From Providencia stuartii (GTDB taxonomy: Bacteria > Pseudomonadota > Gammaproteobacteria > Enterobacterales > Enterobacteriaceae): a stretch of 64,000 nucleotides of DNA. This document shows, one piece after another, positions 14,962 through 25,423 of this stretch. Numbering within the stretch: the first letter of the stretch is position 1; each line of letters starts with the position of its first letter. Where the stretch lies: positions 3,720,001 to 3,784,000 of the forward strand of contig NZ_CP119546.1 in the NCBI RefSeq assembly GCF_029277985.1, in the 5' to 3' direction. The notes under the pieces were generated by a model. It was not told where the DNA came from, did not search any database, and was given only the letters and a program-made list of their open reading frames with translations. A program made the position numbers and the translations under genes.

Positions 14962-16095
14962 TTAAGCCAAATGTGGCATCTTCAAATACTCTTCACTTTG
15001 CATTTCTTGTAAACGAGATAAGCAACGCTGATATTCAAATGTGAGCAAAGTACCTTGATAGAGCGATGCCATAGGCACTTGCGCATTAATGATTAACTTC
15101 ACTTTTCGTTCATAAAACTCATCCACTAACGCTAAAAAACGCCGCGCCGCACTCTCTTGTTTACCGTCCAAAGCAGGCACATCATACAAAAGTACGGTGT
15201 GATAACAATTGGCGAGATAAATATAATCATTTTGACTACGAGGCTCCTCGCACAACGCTTTAAAGCTAATTGCCAGCACCCCTTCTGCGGCGTTTATCGC
15301 TTGCATTTTACGATGATTAACTTCCAAGATCGGTTGCTGTTCGCCTTTTTTCCCAGCCAGTTTGTTAAAAACCTCATTGAGATGTTGACGACTTTCATCA
15401 TTAATCGGCGATAAGAAAAGATGGGCTTGAGTTAATGTTCTTAGTCGATAATCAACCCCAGCATCCACGTTCATAATTTCACAATACTTTTTAATCTGCT
15501 CTATCGCGGGTAAAAACCTCGCACGTTGTAAACCGTTGCGATATAGGTCATCTGGGATAATATTGGATGTTGCAATTAGGGTGATGCCTCGAGCAAATAA
15601 GCCTTCCAGTAAAGTGCCTAAAATCATTGCATCAGTAATATCAGACACAAAGAACTCATCAAAACACAGGACATCTGTCTGCTTTTTAAATTCATCAGCA
15701 ATAATATCCAATGGGTTTTCTTGACCTTGTAAAGCCATCAGGTCGTCTTGGACCTTTTTCATAAAGCGATGAAAGTGCAAACGGAGTTTTCTATTTCCTG
15801 GCAAGCTTTCATAGAACATATCCATCAGCCAGGTTTTTCCTCGCCCCACGCCACCCCACATGTATAGTCCTTTTACAGGCTCGATCGTTGAGGTGTGTTT
15901 TTTGCCCAATAAGCGCCCTAAACGCATTTTTAGGCCTGAAGGCTTCTCATTGTGTTCATTTAAAGAGGATGTCGAGATCAACTGCTGATAAATTTCATTT
16001 AGACGCTCTACTGCACGTCTTTGTACGTCATCAGGCTGATAGTTACCTTCAGCAAGAGCCTGTTGATAACGCATAATCGGGGTTATCGGTGACAT
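14962..16095 (-). CDS. zapE: Cell division ATPase ZapE
   Basis: The 377-residue AFG1-like AAA-type ATPase acts at the Z-ring during constriction and is linked to low-oxygen growth. Walker A is GGVGRGKTWL (about residues 81-90), Walker B is VLCFDEFFVSD, and sensor-like TLIATSNIIPDDLYRNGLQR follows. The C-terminus KFEYQRCLSRLQEMQSEEYL-like segment matches the E. coli protein. The gene is divergent from zapG, as in E. coli, with a 345-bp intergenic region between. Confidence 0.94.
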   Translation of the reverse strand: MSPITPIMRYQQALAEGNYQPDDVQRRAVERLNEIYQQLISTSSLNEHNEKPSGLKMRLGRLLGKKHTSTIEPVKGLYMWGGVGRGKTWLMDMFYESLPGNRKLRLHFHRFMKKVQDDLMALQGQENPLDIIADEFKKQTDVLCFDEFFVSDITDAMILGTLLEGLFARGITLIATSNIIPDDLYRNGLQRARFLPAIEQIKKYCEIMNVDAGVDYRLRTLTQAHLFLSPINDESRQHLNEVFNKLAGKKGEQQPILEVNHRKMQAINAAEGVLAISFKALCEEPRSQNDYIYLANCYHTVLLYDVPALDGKQESAARRFLALVDEFYERKVKLIINAQVPMASLYQGTLLTFEYQRCLSRLQEMQSEEYLKMPHLA

Positions 16096-16266
16096 TAACT
16101 GAATAATCCTTGAAAAATTTTCGGTTTTTTTACCGTTATATGGTATACACTGCCCTTATTATAACCAGATTCATTTATTATTTAACGTCTAGTTAACGAA
16201 TGTTAGAGGAGTAAGGAATTTCGTCTTAGTATTCCACTCTTTAGTGATTAACCGGAATTTACTCGT

Positions 16267-16384
16267 TATACTTCAAGTTGCAGCGTTATTGACGACATTT
16301 ATTCAGACTCGTCATAGCATTATCTATACTCTTAGCGACTTATTCACTTGTCGCCTCGCTGCACCTCGAATGATTTAGAGTATA
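16267..16384. repeat. Palindromic MITE-like repeat element upstream of zapG
   Basis: TATACTTCAAGTTGCAGCG at 16267 and its near-inverse, read backward from 16384 (TATACTCTAAATCATTCGAG then GTGCAGCG), bracket a 118-bp unit. The ends share TATACT, TCAAG/TCGAG and TGCAGCG. Elements with such ends are scattered through genomes of Proteus, Photorhabdus, Serratia and Yersinia relatives, as I recall. It carries no gene and lies between zapE and zapG, ending 56 bp before the zapG start, where it could form a large hairpin in the mRNA leader. Confidence 0.6.
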
Positions 16385-16440
16385 GTAATAGATGGATAAG
16401 CTTAATTTCTGCGAACAGTGAAGTAAACGAAGGAGTCAGC

Positions 16441-16845
16441 ATGACCTGGGAGTATGCACTAATTGGACTAGTTATCGGTTTCATTATCGGCGCCTTAGTC
16501 GTCCGTTATGGTAACCCAAAACTTCGCCAACAAAAGACAGCACAAGCTGAATTAGACAAGAAAAACACTGAGCTAGAAGAGTACCGTAAGGAGCTCGTCA
16601 GCCATTTTGCTCGCAGTGCAGAGTTACTTGATAAAATGGCTCGTGATTATCGTCAGCTATATCAACATATGGCACAAAGCTCCTCAGAGTTAATGCCAGA
16701 TATGCCCGCTCAAGATAATCCGTTCAATTATCGCTTAACGGAATCAGAAGCTGATAATGATCAGGCGCCAGTAAAAATGCCACCGAGAGATTATTCAGAT
16801 GGTGCTTCTGGCCTGTTCCGCCCTTTAGATGAAAAAGAAAAGTAA
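16441..16845 (+). CDS. zapG: ZapG (YhcB), inner-membrane cell division/envelope protein
   Basis: The 134-residue DUF1043 protein has one N-terminal transmembrane helix (about 4-22, MTWEYALIGLVIGFIIGALV) and a cytoplasmic coiled coil (about 30-85) followed by a loosely ordered tail. It coordinates envelope growth with division in E. coli. The frame is open for 31 codons upstream, but those codons fall in the repeat element. AAGGAG lies before the ATG at 16441 and the family starts MTWEYA, so I use that start. Confidence 0.94.
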   Translation: MTWEYALIGLVIGFIIGALVVRYGNPKLRQQKTAQAELDKKNTELEEYRKELVSHFARSAELLDKMARDYRQLYQHMAQSSSELMPDMPAQDNPFNYRLTESEADNDQAPVKMPPRDYSDGASGLFRPLDEKEK

Positions 16846-16901
16846 TTATTCATATATCATCTAAATGGTTCGTGAATCAGAATGAAGAAAAATAATGAGT
16901 C

Positions 16902-16984
16902 TTGAAGGTGGTTCGACACCTTCAATTGCTCTATCACACGAAATATAGCTAACTTATTCACCAGTAAAATCATTTACTGGTGAA
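16902..16984. repeat. Two perfect inverted repeats downstream of zapG
   Basis: TTGAAGGTG-GTTCGA-CACCTTCAA (16902-16925) and TTCACCAGTAAA-ATCA-TTTACTGGTGAA (16957-16984) lie in the 455-bp gap between zapG and degQ. Neither has a clear T-run, though the first could still end zapG transcription. The remaining gap to 17300 holds the degQ promoter and nothing else I recognise. Confidence 0.6.
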
Positions 16985-17300
16985 TACCACATATCCTTTT
17001 TTGTTTGGTTAGCACTGGCGAGTTTACTGCTGCTAACTAGTCAGTTAAATACAACACGACAAAAGATCGTCTTATTTAAAGTATTTCTTTTTATTTCAAA
17101 ACTGTATAGAAGTTCTATTTCATCTACAATCCATGTAAATAGATGTAAAAGAGTGGATATTTGCTACCTGTTGTATGAACTTTTGCGCATAATCCATAGT
17201 CATAGCTATCAGTAAAATCAAATCTGATATGAGAAAAATATCGTGATGAGTGCAGCATTGCTGCTACCTGATAAATTTTATTCTTGAGAGAATCTACGGA

Positions 17301-18698
17301 ATGATGAAAAGAAAAAATTTCTTTCTCACTGCGGTCGCAATGAGCCTAGGGTTATCCCTGTCAATTTTACCTTCGATTAGCAGTGCGGCTTTACCTGCAA
17401 CATTACCAGCCACGGCACAGAGCCAAAATATGCCAAGCTTAGCACCAATGCTTGAAAAAGTGCTCCCTGCTGTCGTCAACATTCATGTTTCTGGTACACG
17501 TGTTCAAAACCAACAAATCCCAGAAGAATTAAAATTCTTCTTTGGCCCGAACATCCCTTCACAACAGCAAAGTGTTAGACCATTTGAAGGGTTAGGTTCT
17601 GGTGTAATCATTGATGCTGCGCAGGGTTATATTTTAACCAATAATCACGTGATTGATGGTGCAGATAAAATTCAAATCCAACTTAATGATGGTCGTGAGC
17701 TCGATGTTAAGCTGATCGGTAAAGATGCACAGACAGATATCGCATTATTAAAAATCACCAATGCAAAAGACATTAAAAATCTCACTGCCGTTAGCATGGC
17801 CGATTCCGATAAATTACGCGTCGGTGACTTTGCCGTTGCCGTAGGTAACCCATTTGGTCTAGGACAGACTGCAACTTCAGGGATCATTTCAGCACTTGGA
17901 CGTAGCGGCTTAAATCTTGAAGGTCTAGAAAACTTTATCCAAACAGATGCCTCTATCAACCGTGGTAACTCCGGTGGTGCCTTAGTGAACCTAAATGGTG
18001 AACTGATCGGTATTAATACCGCAATTTTAGCACCGGGTGGCGGTAACATTGGTATTGGTTTCGCAATCCCAAGTAATATGGCTAAAAACCTCAGTGAACA
18101 ACTCATTAAGCACGGCGAGGTGAAACGTGGGATTTTAGGTATTAAAGGTACCGAAATGAATTCGGATATTGCAAAAGCCTTTAATATTGATGCTCAACGT
18201 GGTGCATTCGTGAGCGAAGTTCTGCCTAAGTCTTCCGCGGCTAAAGCTGGCATTAAATCAGGTGACGTCTTAGTCTCTGTCGATGGTAAGCGTATTAACA
18301 GCTTTGCTGAGCTGAGAGCTAAAATTGGTACCAGCCAGATCGGTAAAGAAATCACGATTGGTCTGATCCGTTCAGGCAAGCCAATGGATGTTAAAGTTGT
18401 TTTAGAAAACAATGAAGGCGAAGCGACTAAAGCGGAAAAACTGAGCGAATCATTACTTGGCGCCACACTATCTAACGCAACCGTTAGCAACACTAAAGGT
18501 GTACAAGTTGATAATGTCGCACCAAAATCACCTGCTGCCGCGGTTGGCTTAGTTAAAGGTGACTTAATTTTTGGCGTGAACGACGTTCGTGTTGAAAGTA
18601 TTGAACAGTTCCGTAAAGTGATTGATGCAAAACCGCCAGTACTGGCAATGAAAGTCTTACGTGGTGGTGAGACACTCTATCTGCTCATGAAAAATTAA
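17301..18698 (+). CDS. degQ: Periplasmic serine endoprotease DegQ
   Basis: The 465-residue HtrA protease degrades misfolded periplasmic proteins. A signal peptide (about 1-29, cut near ISSAA) is followed by a trypsin-like domain with triad His116 (TNNHVID), Asp146 (QTDIALL) and Ser224 (RGNSGGAL), then two PDZ domains (about 280-370 and 385-465). The LA loop is short (FFGPNIPSQQQSV), which favours DegQ over DegP. An upstream in-frame start at 17250 would add a non-signal extension, so I choose MMKRKNFF at 17301. A terminator separates it from degS. Confidence 0.95.
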   Translation: MMKRKNFFLTAVAMSLGLSLSILPSISSAALPATLPATAQSQNMPSLAPMLEKVLPAVVNIHVSGTRVQNQQIPEELKFFFGPNIPSQQQSVRPFEGLGSGVIIDAAQGYILTNNHVIDGADKIQIQLNDGRELDVKLIGKDAQTDIALLKITNAKDIKNLTAVSMADSDKLRVGDFAVAVGNPFGLGQTATSGIISALGRSGLNLEGLENFIQTDASINRGNSGGALVNLNGELIGINTAILAPGGGNIGIGFAIPSNMAKNLSEQLIKHGEVKRGILGIKGTEMNSDIAKAFNIDAQRGAFVSEVLPKSSAAKAGIKSGDVLVSVDGKRINSFAELRAKIGTSQIGKEITIGLIRSGKPMDVKVVLENNEGEATKAEKLSESLLGATLSNATVSNTKGVQVDNVAPKSPAAAVGLVKGDLIFGVNDVRVESIEQFRKVIDAKPPVLAMKVLRGGETLYLLMKN

Positions 18699-18729
18699 TC
18701 ACAACACAAAATTGTTGTAAAAGATCAAA

Positions 18730-18764
18730 ACAGGTACAGTACAAACTGCTGTGCCTGTTTTTTT
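18730..18764 (+). terminator. Terminator between degQ and degS
   Basis: ACAGGTACAG and CTGTGCCTGT form a 10-bp stem with one G-T pair, followed by seven T. degS begins 55 bp downstream, so degS needs read-through or its own promoter. Confidence 0.85.
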
Positions 18765-18819
18765 ATGTTATGCTCAATCTCCCTGTACTAACATCAACAA
18801 GTTGAATACTCGATATCTT

Positions 18820-19884
18820 ATGGTGAAAAAGCTTCTCTGGGCAGCAATGCTAGGTCTAATAACCGCGATGATCCTTATTGTTGCGGTGCCTTCCCTACGC
18901 CCTCAAGGGTTAGCTGATTTGCTTTATGGTAAAATAGATAACGAACCTATCAGTTATAATAAAGCCGTCCGGAAAGCCGCACCGGCTGTCGTTTATGTGT
19001 ATAGCAGCTCTAAAGGGAGTTTTTCTCAATCAGGCCGTGAATTAAAATCACTGGGTTCAGGCGTGATTATGAGCGCCAACGGTTATATCATTACCAATAA
19101 ACATGTTGTTGATAATCCAGATCAAATTCTAGTTGCCTTACAGGATGGTTCAATCTTTGATGCTCTATTAGTCGGCTCCGATACATTAACGGATTTAGCG
19201 GTACTCAAAATAGATGCCGAAAACCTTCCTGTCATTCCTATTAATAAATTGCGTGTCACCCATGTTGGAGATGTCGTCCTTGCCATTGGTAACCCATACA
19301 ACATAGGGCAAACAGTGACTCAGGGAATTATCAGTGCAACGGGCCGAGTTGGCTTAAGCTCCACCCGACGTCAAAACTTTCTACAAACGGATGCTTCTAT
19401 TAATTCAGGTAACTCAGGGGGAGCCTTAATTAATACAGAAGGGGAATTAGTCGGTATTAATACCCTCTCCTTCAGTGCGGGCCAAGGGATCAGTTCAGAA
19501 GGTTTAAGTTTTGCTATTCCTACCGCCCTAGCGACAAAAATAATGGAAAAATTAATCCGTGATGGCCGTGTGATCCGTGGTTATATTGGGATCACGGCAC
19601 GTGAACTACCACAGATTAGAACTAACAATAACAATATTGACCAAATCAAAGGGCTACGTGTATTCCAAGTTGCAGCTAACGGCCCTGCGGCGAAATCGGG
19701 GATTCTTCAAGGCGACATTATTTTATCGGTAGATAATAAACCCGCCGTTTCCGCCGCAGAAACAATGGATTTAGTCGCAGAAATTCGCCCTGGCAGTAAA
19801 GTACCCGTAAAAATTTTACGTGATGGTGAAGTAAAGGATGTGGATGTTATTATTGAAGAAATTCCTGAAGGTCAAGCTGGCTAG
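18820..19884 (+). CDS. degS: Envelope-stress protease DegS
   Basis: The 354-residue inner-membrane protease starts the sigma-E cascade by cutting RseA when its PDZ domain senses unassembled porin tails. An N-terminal anchor (about 5-24) is followed by the protease domain with triad His95 (NKHVVD), Asp125 (LTDLAVL) and Ser199 (SGNSGGAL), and one PDZ domain (about 255-345). The single PDZ and the uncleaved anchor distinguish it from DegQ. The start MVKKLLWAAMLG matches the family; an earlier in-frame ATG at 18751 lies inside the degQ terminator. Confidence 0.95.
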   Translation: MVKKLLWAAMLGLITAMILIVAVPSLRPQGLADLLYGKIDNEPISYNKAVRKAAPAVVYVYSSSKGSFSQSGRELKSLGSGVIMSANGYIITNKHVVDNPDQILVALQDGSIFDALLVGSDTLTDLAVLKIDAENLPVIPINKLRVTHVGDVVLAIGNPYNIGQTVTQGIISATGRVGLSSTRRQNFLQTDASINSGNSGGALINTEGELVGINTLSFSAGQGISSEGLSFAIPTALATKIMEKLIRDGRVIRGYIGITARELPQIRTNNNNIDQIKGLRVFQVAANGPAAKSGILQGDIILSVDNKPAVSAAETMDLVAEIRPGSKVPVKILRDGEVKDVDVIIEEIPEGQAG

Positions 19885-20728
19885 CAAAGGGGTCCTTTAC
19901 GCTAATTCACGCCATAAAACTAGGTTTCAGCCCCGTATAAAATAGGCCGTTACCATTTACGGTTATTTTAACGTTAGTGTGATTACTGGGTGATATATAT
20001 TTATTGCCTTATTTTTAATTTATCGGTAGATGTCAATTTTCATTATCTCATTACCTATTTTCTCCCTTCAGAAAATGCGTAGTCACTTTTATCTTTAAAT
20101 AGCCTTTTTCAGTTCAACACACTTTAGCCAATTGACGTATTACGCTTTTCTGCTCGGATAGCCGATCATTAGCCTTATCGCTGAGCCAAAAATGATATCC
20201 GATGTGACTCATACAGAGTATTGCCAATATTTCTTTTCCTTTTAAACGCTACGAGTATTAGCGCATGACTAACGTTCTTATATCAGTTTAATAAGACACA
20301 TTGCTACATGTCTGATTTCACTATTAATCAATGAACTCTAAAATTCGATATTTAATAAACTCTCGTCTAAAAATAAAATAATGCGATTTAAAATAGAAGA
20401 CTTAAATAGACTAAATAAAAAAACATTTCCATTTCAAAAAATGAAATAGATAAAAAGCCATGAATAAATTGATTATCAGTTTATAGAGCAAGTTTTATAT
20501 TCTATTCATGCCAGCAAATAAGGAATATCAACCAAAAATGGTTAATTAATTTATACCCAACCTCTATTTTAGAAAAAAAGAGCATTTAAAAAACCAACCA
20601 TAAAAAATAATGGTGATTTAATTTTAATTTAATCACTTTCTTGTGCAAGATATTTCTGTCATCTATCTTTAAATTGAAATTTACAGATGCCATGTAAATA
20701 AAAAACAAATCTCATTTAAGGAATAATT
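19885..20728. other. AT-rich intergenic region after degS
   Basis: About 840 bp with no gene I can support on either strand. In E. coli mdh and argR lie near here; neither is present. The last 130 bp probably hold the promoter of the secreted-protein gene, which has AAGGAA nine bases before its ATG. Confidence 0.5.
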
Positions 20729-21442
20729 ATGATTAAGAAAATCTCAGCAACCATTATGCTATCATTGCTATTTGCTTCTGGTGCACAAGCGGCTTGTAAA
20801 ATTGTGAACTCCGGATTGCAAAATAAAACAATATACGCTGGTGAAAAAAATCCCATGATTGTTAGCAATATCCAACAAGCTGGAAAAGTTTTAGCTGACA
20901 CGCTTGTTACACCACAAGAAATATCTCTGCAAACCCATATTGATTTAGAAAAAGTATTATTTGTTTGTGATGAATCAGATAAAGATAAACTCTATGAGTT
21001 AGCCTATAGACCTTATGGTTGGGCTGATAATGCAACACCGGCATACAGTGAAAATAAGATTCAATTTTTTAAAACAAGTGCTGTGGGAGTTTACTTCCAG
21101 TTTTTCTTGGGTGAAGGTTCTGAATATGAATTCCTTCCATATAAAACAATGAAAAAAATATCATCTAGCCCATCTGTAACACAACCGAATAAAATCGAAG
21201 TAAAATTAAAAGATTTTTCAGGTGTTAGAAACTTACAAATTCGCTCAGATAATATGAATGTCCCTAATGGTGAACAAACAATTGCGGGTGTTTCCCGTGG
21301 AATTGTCGCATTTATTGGCCCTGGTATTAATGATAATTTAAATAATTCTAGCGGAGTTATTACTGCATCTCCGGTTGGAGAAAGTTATTTAAATGTCGCT
21401 CAATATCCGGCCAAAGTAAAATTAGACCAATGCGCGCAATAA
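20729..21442 (+). CDS. Uncharacterised secreted protein, possibly beta-sandwich
   Basis: I do not recognise this 237-residue protein. It has a clear signal peptide (residues 1-21, hydrophobic core IMLSLLFASG, cut at AQA-A) followed by a mature part rich in Ser, Val, Lys and Asn with alternating hydrophobic residues, as in beta proteins. There are three cysteines in the mature part (22, about 76, about 235). The layout faintly recalls the N-terminal domains of fimbrial tip proteins, but no chaperone-usher genes are near and I see no pilin signature. It stands alone with its own ribosome site and terminator, and is more AT-rich than its neighbours, which suggests an acquired or fast-changing gene. 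Confidence 0.75.
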   Translation: MIKKISATIMLSLLFASGAQAACKIVNSGLQNKTIYAGEKNPMIVSNIQQAGKVLADTLVTPQEISLQTHIDLEKVLFVCDESDKDKLYELAYRPYGWADNATPAYSENKIQFFKTSAVGVYFQFFLGEGSEYEFLPYKTMKKISSSPSVTQPNKIEVKLKDFSGVRNLQIRSDNMNVPNGEQTIAGVSRGIVAFIGPGINDNLNNSSGVITASPVGESYLNVAQYPAKVKLDQCAQ

Positions 21443-21460
21443 AATAAATGTTCTCCACGA

Positions 21461-21492
21461 AACGTTAGTGACAATATTCACTAACGTTTTTC
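21461..21492 (+). terminator. Terminator of the secreted-protein gene
   Basis: A perfect 10-bp stem AACGTTAGTG / CACTAACGTT with an 8-nt loop, followed by T-rich sequence, 18 bp after the stop codon. Confidence 0.85.
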
Positions 21493-21536
21493 ATTTTTAA
21501 TGAAAACATGTTTATATTGATATTAAAACTATTTAA

Positions 21537-21851
21537 TTAAGCGGTTAAAAACAATGAGAGCACTGTTAATATTATCGATACAGTAGCAAATAGCGTGAAC
21601 TTAACGAATGATTTACTAAGAAGATATAAAGATTGAATTCCTCTTTCCCATAGGACCCAATGATTCCCCCTAAAAATAGCCAAACAACTGCGATGTTGTT
21701 GGCCTCCTTCAATCAAATCATGAAACTTATAGTCAAATGAGAACTCAGCAAAAAATTAATCAAATCTCACGTTATCTATATTAACGCTGTTAATAGCAAA
21801 AATAATCGTCTTGGCCTTAGCTTTTATTTTGCAGGACCAAGCTCTCTTTTC
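21537..21851 (-). pseudogene. Possible decayed membrane-protein gene
   Basis: Reading the minus strand, one frame is open from about 21851 to 21759, meets TAA (21756-21758), and stays open to TAA at 21537. The last part encodes a hydrophobic helix (FTLFATVSIILTVLSLFLTA). An overlapping second frame reads IAVVWLFLGGIIGSYGKEEF, another membrane-like stretch, which suggests a frameshift. No start codon or ribosome site fits. I cannot name the family. It may be chance in AT-rich DNA, since hydrophobic runs arise easily there. Confidence 0.25.
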
Positions 21852-22147
21852 TCTTTGTTAATTAACGTCTTCAATTAAAGGTAAAAGGAGGCATATCAAA
21901 AGTGATAAATACAGGTTCATTTGAGGGGGAGAAGATGCTCACGGTAAGTGGCGAGCATCAACAAATTAAATATCACAATAATGTGATTAGGAGTCATTAC
22001 TGGGCATTGAAACGTATGTTCAGCCTCATACTCGGCCTTAAGCGACCAGAATCACCTTTTAAACGAATAGAGGGATTGAAAGTGAAGCAAGCCCTTCGTA
22101 AAGGGCAAGCAAAATGTAGACTTTCTTCTGTATTGGCAACAGCACCC

Positions 22148-23437
<1,290 letters not shown>

Positions 23438-23573
23438 CTATTTCGGATTGCAAATGTCTTCAGAAAAGTAGGACTATCGCGTTCCTTACGCCTAGTGCTA
23501 TCTTTATTGACTCACTGCATGCAACCCGAGATAGTTTTGAGTATAGATTTTAAATACTGTTCGCAGTTTTTTA

Positions 23574-23828
23574 TCAAAAACCGTTTAGCTTGCGGTCACG
23601 TGCCCAATCAGCTGGGGTATATGCCTTAATTGAAAGCGCATGAATACGGTTGTCCGCGATATACTCCATCAACGGAGCATAAACAGCTTGCTGCTGCTTG
23701 ACTCTGCTCATATTTTCAAACATGGCACCGACGGCAATAACCTGAAAGTGGCTGCCATCACCATTAACAATCACCTCATCCAGAGATAGCTTGTCCATCA
23801 ATACTTGTTTTATTTCGTTGGTTTCCAT
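23574..23828 (-). CDS. ibaG: BolA-family protein IbaG
   Basis: The 84-residue protein has the class II-KH BolA fold, with [24 protein letters not shown] carrying the conserved residues. E. coli IbaG is induced by acid and binds monothiol glutaredoxin Grx4 with an iron-sulfur cluster. It lies between mlaB and murA, the conserved place. A terminator-like hairpin stands between mlaB and ibaG. Confidence 0.95.
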   Translation of the reverse strand: METNEIKQVLMDKLSLDEVIVNGDGSHFQVIAVGAMFENMSRVKQQQAVYAPLMEYIADNRIHALSIKAYTPADWARDRKLNGF

Positions 23829-23910
23829 ATATGACTCAATTTTATCATCATCGATTTTGGTATAAATAGACGTCTATCCTAAAGGATCCGAAACAAATCT
23901 TAAACCAAAG

Positions 23911-23952
23911 AAAACGCCCCCGATGCATAAAAACACGCAGAGGCGCTTTTTT
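23911..23952. terminator. Terminator-like hairpin between mlaB and ibaG
   Basis: GCCCCCGATGCAT and ACACGCAGAGGCG form an imperfect stem flanked by an A-run and T7. It could stop mla transcripts on the minus strand or act both ways. Confidence 0.4.
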
Positions 23953-23966
23953 TACACAAACTGACC

Positions 23967-24257
23967 TTAACTTAGCAATAATGACTTAACGCCATACAGT
24001 TCCATCAAGGTTGTTAAATTATCGCTCATTCCTACTATTTGTAGTGAGCGTTTTTGCTGCTCAAACTCACCTTTTAAACGGACCAACATAGCGAGTCCAG
24101 TTGAGTCAACGTGATCCAAGCCTGACACATCGATTTGCTCAACTTGGGATAACAAAGTCTCACGCTGCTCCCAAAATACGAGCAAAGACTCTCGGCCTAA
24201 TGTGCCAGATAGTTTAACTGTTGACGATGCGGTGTCCCACGTAAGCGCATGACTCAT
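23967..24257 (-). CDS. mlaB: MlaB, STAS-domain subunit of the Mla lipid transporter
   Basis: The 96-residue STAS-domain protein binds the MlaF ATPase in the cytoplasm and is needed for MlaFEDB assembly. The STAS signature is VSGLDHVDSTGLAMLVRL, with the conserved Ser/Thr pair after Asp. I choose MSHALTWDTASS at 24257, which leaves a 4-bp gap to the mlaC stop; an in-frame start 39 bp upstream would overlap mlaC. Confidence 0.93.
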   Translation of the reverse strand: MSHALTWDTASSTVKLSGTLGRESLLVFWEQRETLLSQVEQIDVSGLDHVDSTGLAMLVRLKGEFEQQKRSLQIVGMSDNLTTLMELYGVKSLLLS

Positions 24258-24261
24258 GTGA

Positions 24262-24888
24262 TTATTTCTCATCCAGAGTAATAGGTGCTTTCGCACTGAT
24301 TTCTAACTGTTTTGTTAGACCATCAATACCTTGTTTACGTAAAATATCGCCCCATTCATTTTGCTTAGTGGTGATCATACTGACACCCTCTGCAATCATA
24401 TCATAAGCTTGCCAGTGGCCTGTTTTGCTATTTTTACGCCATTGGAAGTCTAGGCGCACAGGCGGGCGACCATTAGGATCGATAATGGTGACTCGGATCG
24501 CGACGATATTTTTATCGCCAAGAGGCTGCTCTGGCGCTATTTGATACGTTTGACCATGGTACATCGCCAATGCTTGGCCATAGACTTGTTCAAGGTAAGC
24601 TTCAAAAGCGGCAAAATATGCTTCACGCTGTGCAGGCGTTGCATTTTTGTAGTAAGTTCCTAGTACGAGTGCTCCCGCATATTTAATTTGTACATAAGGC
24701 AGCAGCTCTTCACGAACAATAGTTCGTAAGTAGTTAGGATCTTTACGGATTTTAGGCTGTTCTTCCTTCAATCGTGTAAACGTTTTTTCAGCCGCTTCAT
24801 CCATGAGTTTATAGGGGTTGGTTTGGTCAATCGCCATTGCAAATGGTGCAATCGCCAGCATGGCTATCATCATTAAGCGCTTAAACAT
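24262..24888 (-). CDS. mlaC: MlaC, periplasmic phospholipid carrier
   Basis: The 208-residue protein has a signal peptide (about 1-19, APFAMA) and a mature MlaC/Tol_Tol_Ttg2 domain. It shuttles phospholipid between MlaA-porin in the outer membrane and MlaFEDB in the inner membrane, keeping the outer leaflet asymmetric. Conserved segments include [22 protein letters not shown] and [18 protein letters not shown]. It lies 34 bp after mlaD. mlaA is not in the window, as is usual. Confidence 0.96.
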   Translation of the reverse strand: MFKRLMMIAMLAIAPFAMAIDQTNPYKLMDEAAEKTFTRLKEEQPKIRKDPNYLRTIVREELLPYVQIKYAGALVLGTYYKNATPAQREAYFAAFEAYLEQVYGQALAMYHGQTYQIAPEQPLGDKNIVAIRVTIIDPNGRPPVRLDFQWRKNSKTGHWQAYDMIAEGVSMITTKQNEWGDILRKQGIDGLTKQLEISAKAPITLDEK

Positions 24889-24922
24889 AAATTATTCCTT
24901 CTAAATCCGTATTAATGTCGAA

Positions 24923-25420
24923 TCAATTTGCTGTAGGATCAGCACCTTGACTATCTCCACTCTTATATAGGAACTGCCCTATCAGATCTTCTAATACCAT
25001 CGCAGGTTTAGTATCTTCTAAGCGCCCCCCATCTTTAAGGGTTTCAATTCCTAATTCTTCACCAGAAGGGCCAATATTCATTGCAATATATTGTTCTCCT
25101 AGCAAACCAGAAGTACGAATAGATAACGAACTTGAATCTGGAATGTTGTCATACTCACTCAACAAATCAATTTTCACATCAGGCACATAGTTATCTTTAT
25201 TCAGCGTAATGCTTGCAACTCGACCAATCACAACACCGCCCACTTTCACTGGGGAACCTTCTTTTAAGCCACCAATGTTTTCAAAAGAGGCAGAAACCTG
25301 ATAGGTGGATTGACTACCAATTGACTTTAAATCAGCCACTTTTAAACATAGAAAAACAATTGCTGCAATTGCCAGCAGCATAAAACAACCTACCCATATT
25401 TCACTTTTTTTACTTTGCAT
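24923..25420 (-). CDS. mlaD: MlaD, MCE-domain ring subunit
   Basis: The 165-residue protein has one N-terminal transmembrane helix (about 8-26) and one MCE domain (about 38-120, with GGLKEGSPVKVGGVVIGRV). Six copies form the periplasmic ring of MlaFEDB through which lipid passes. The hydrophobic pore helix is followed by a short C-terminal tail. Three bases separate it from mlaE. Confidence 0.97.
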   Translation of the reverse strand: MQSKKSEIWVGCFMLLAIAAIVFLCLKVADLKSIGSQSTYQVSASFENIGGLKEGSPVKVGGVVIGRVASITLNKDNYVPDVKIDLLSEYDNIPDSSSLSIRTSGLLGEQYIAMNIGPSGEELGIETLKDGGRLEDTKPAMVLEDLIGQFLYKSGDSQGADPTAN

Positions 25421-25423
25421 GAC

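Noticed and set aside
16348..16440. N-terminal extension of zapG
   Set aside because: Those codons lie in the palindromic element, and the ribosome site and family start point to 16441.
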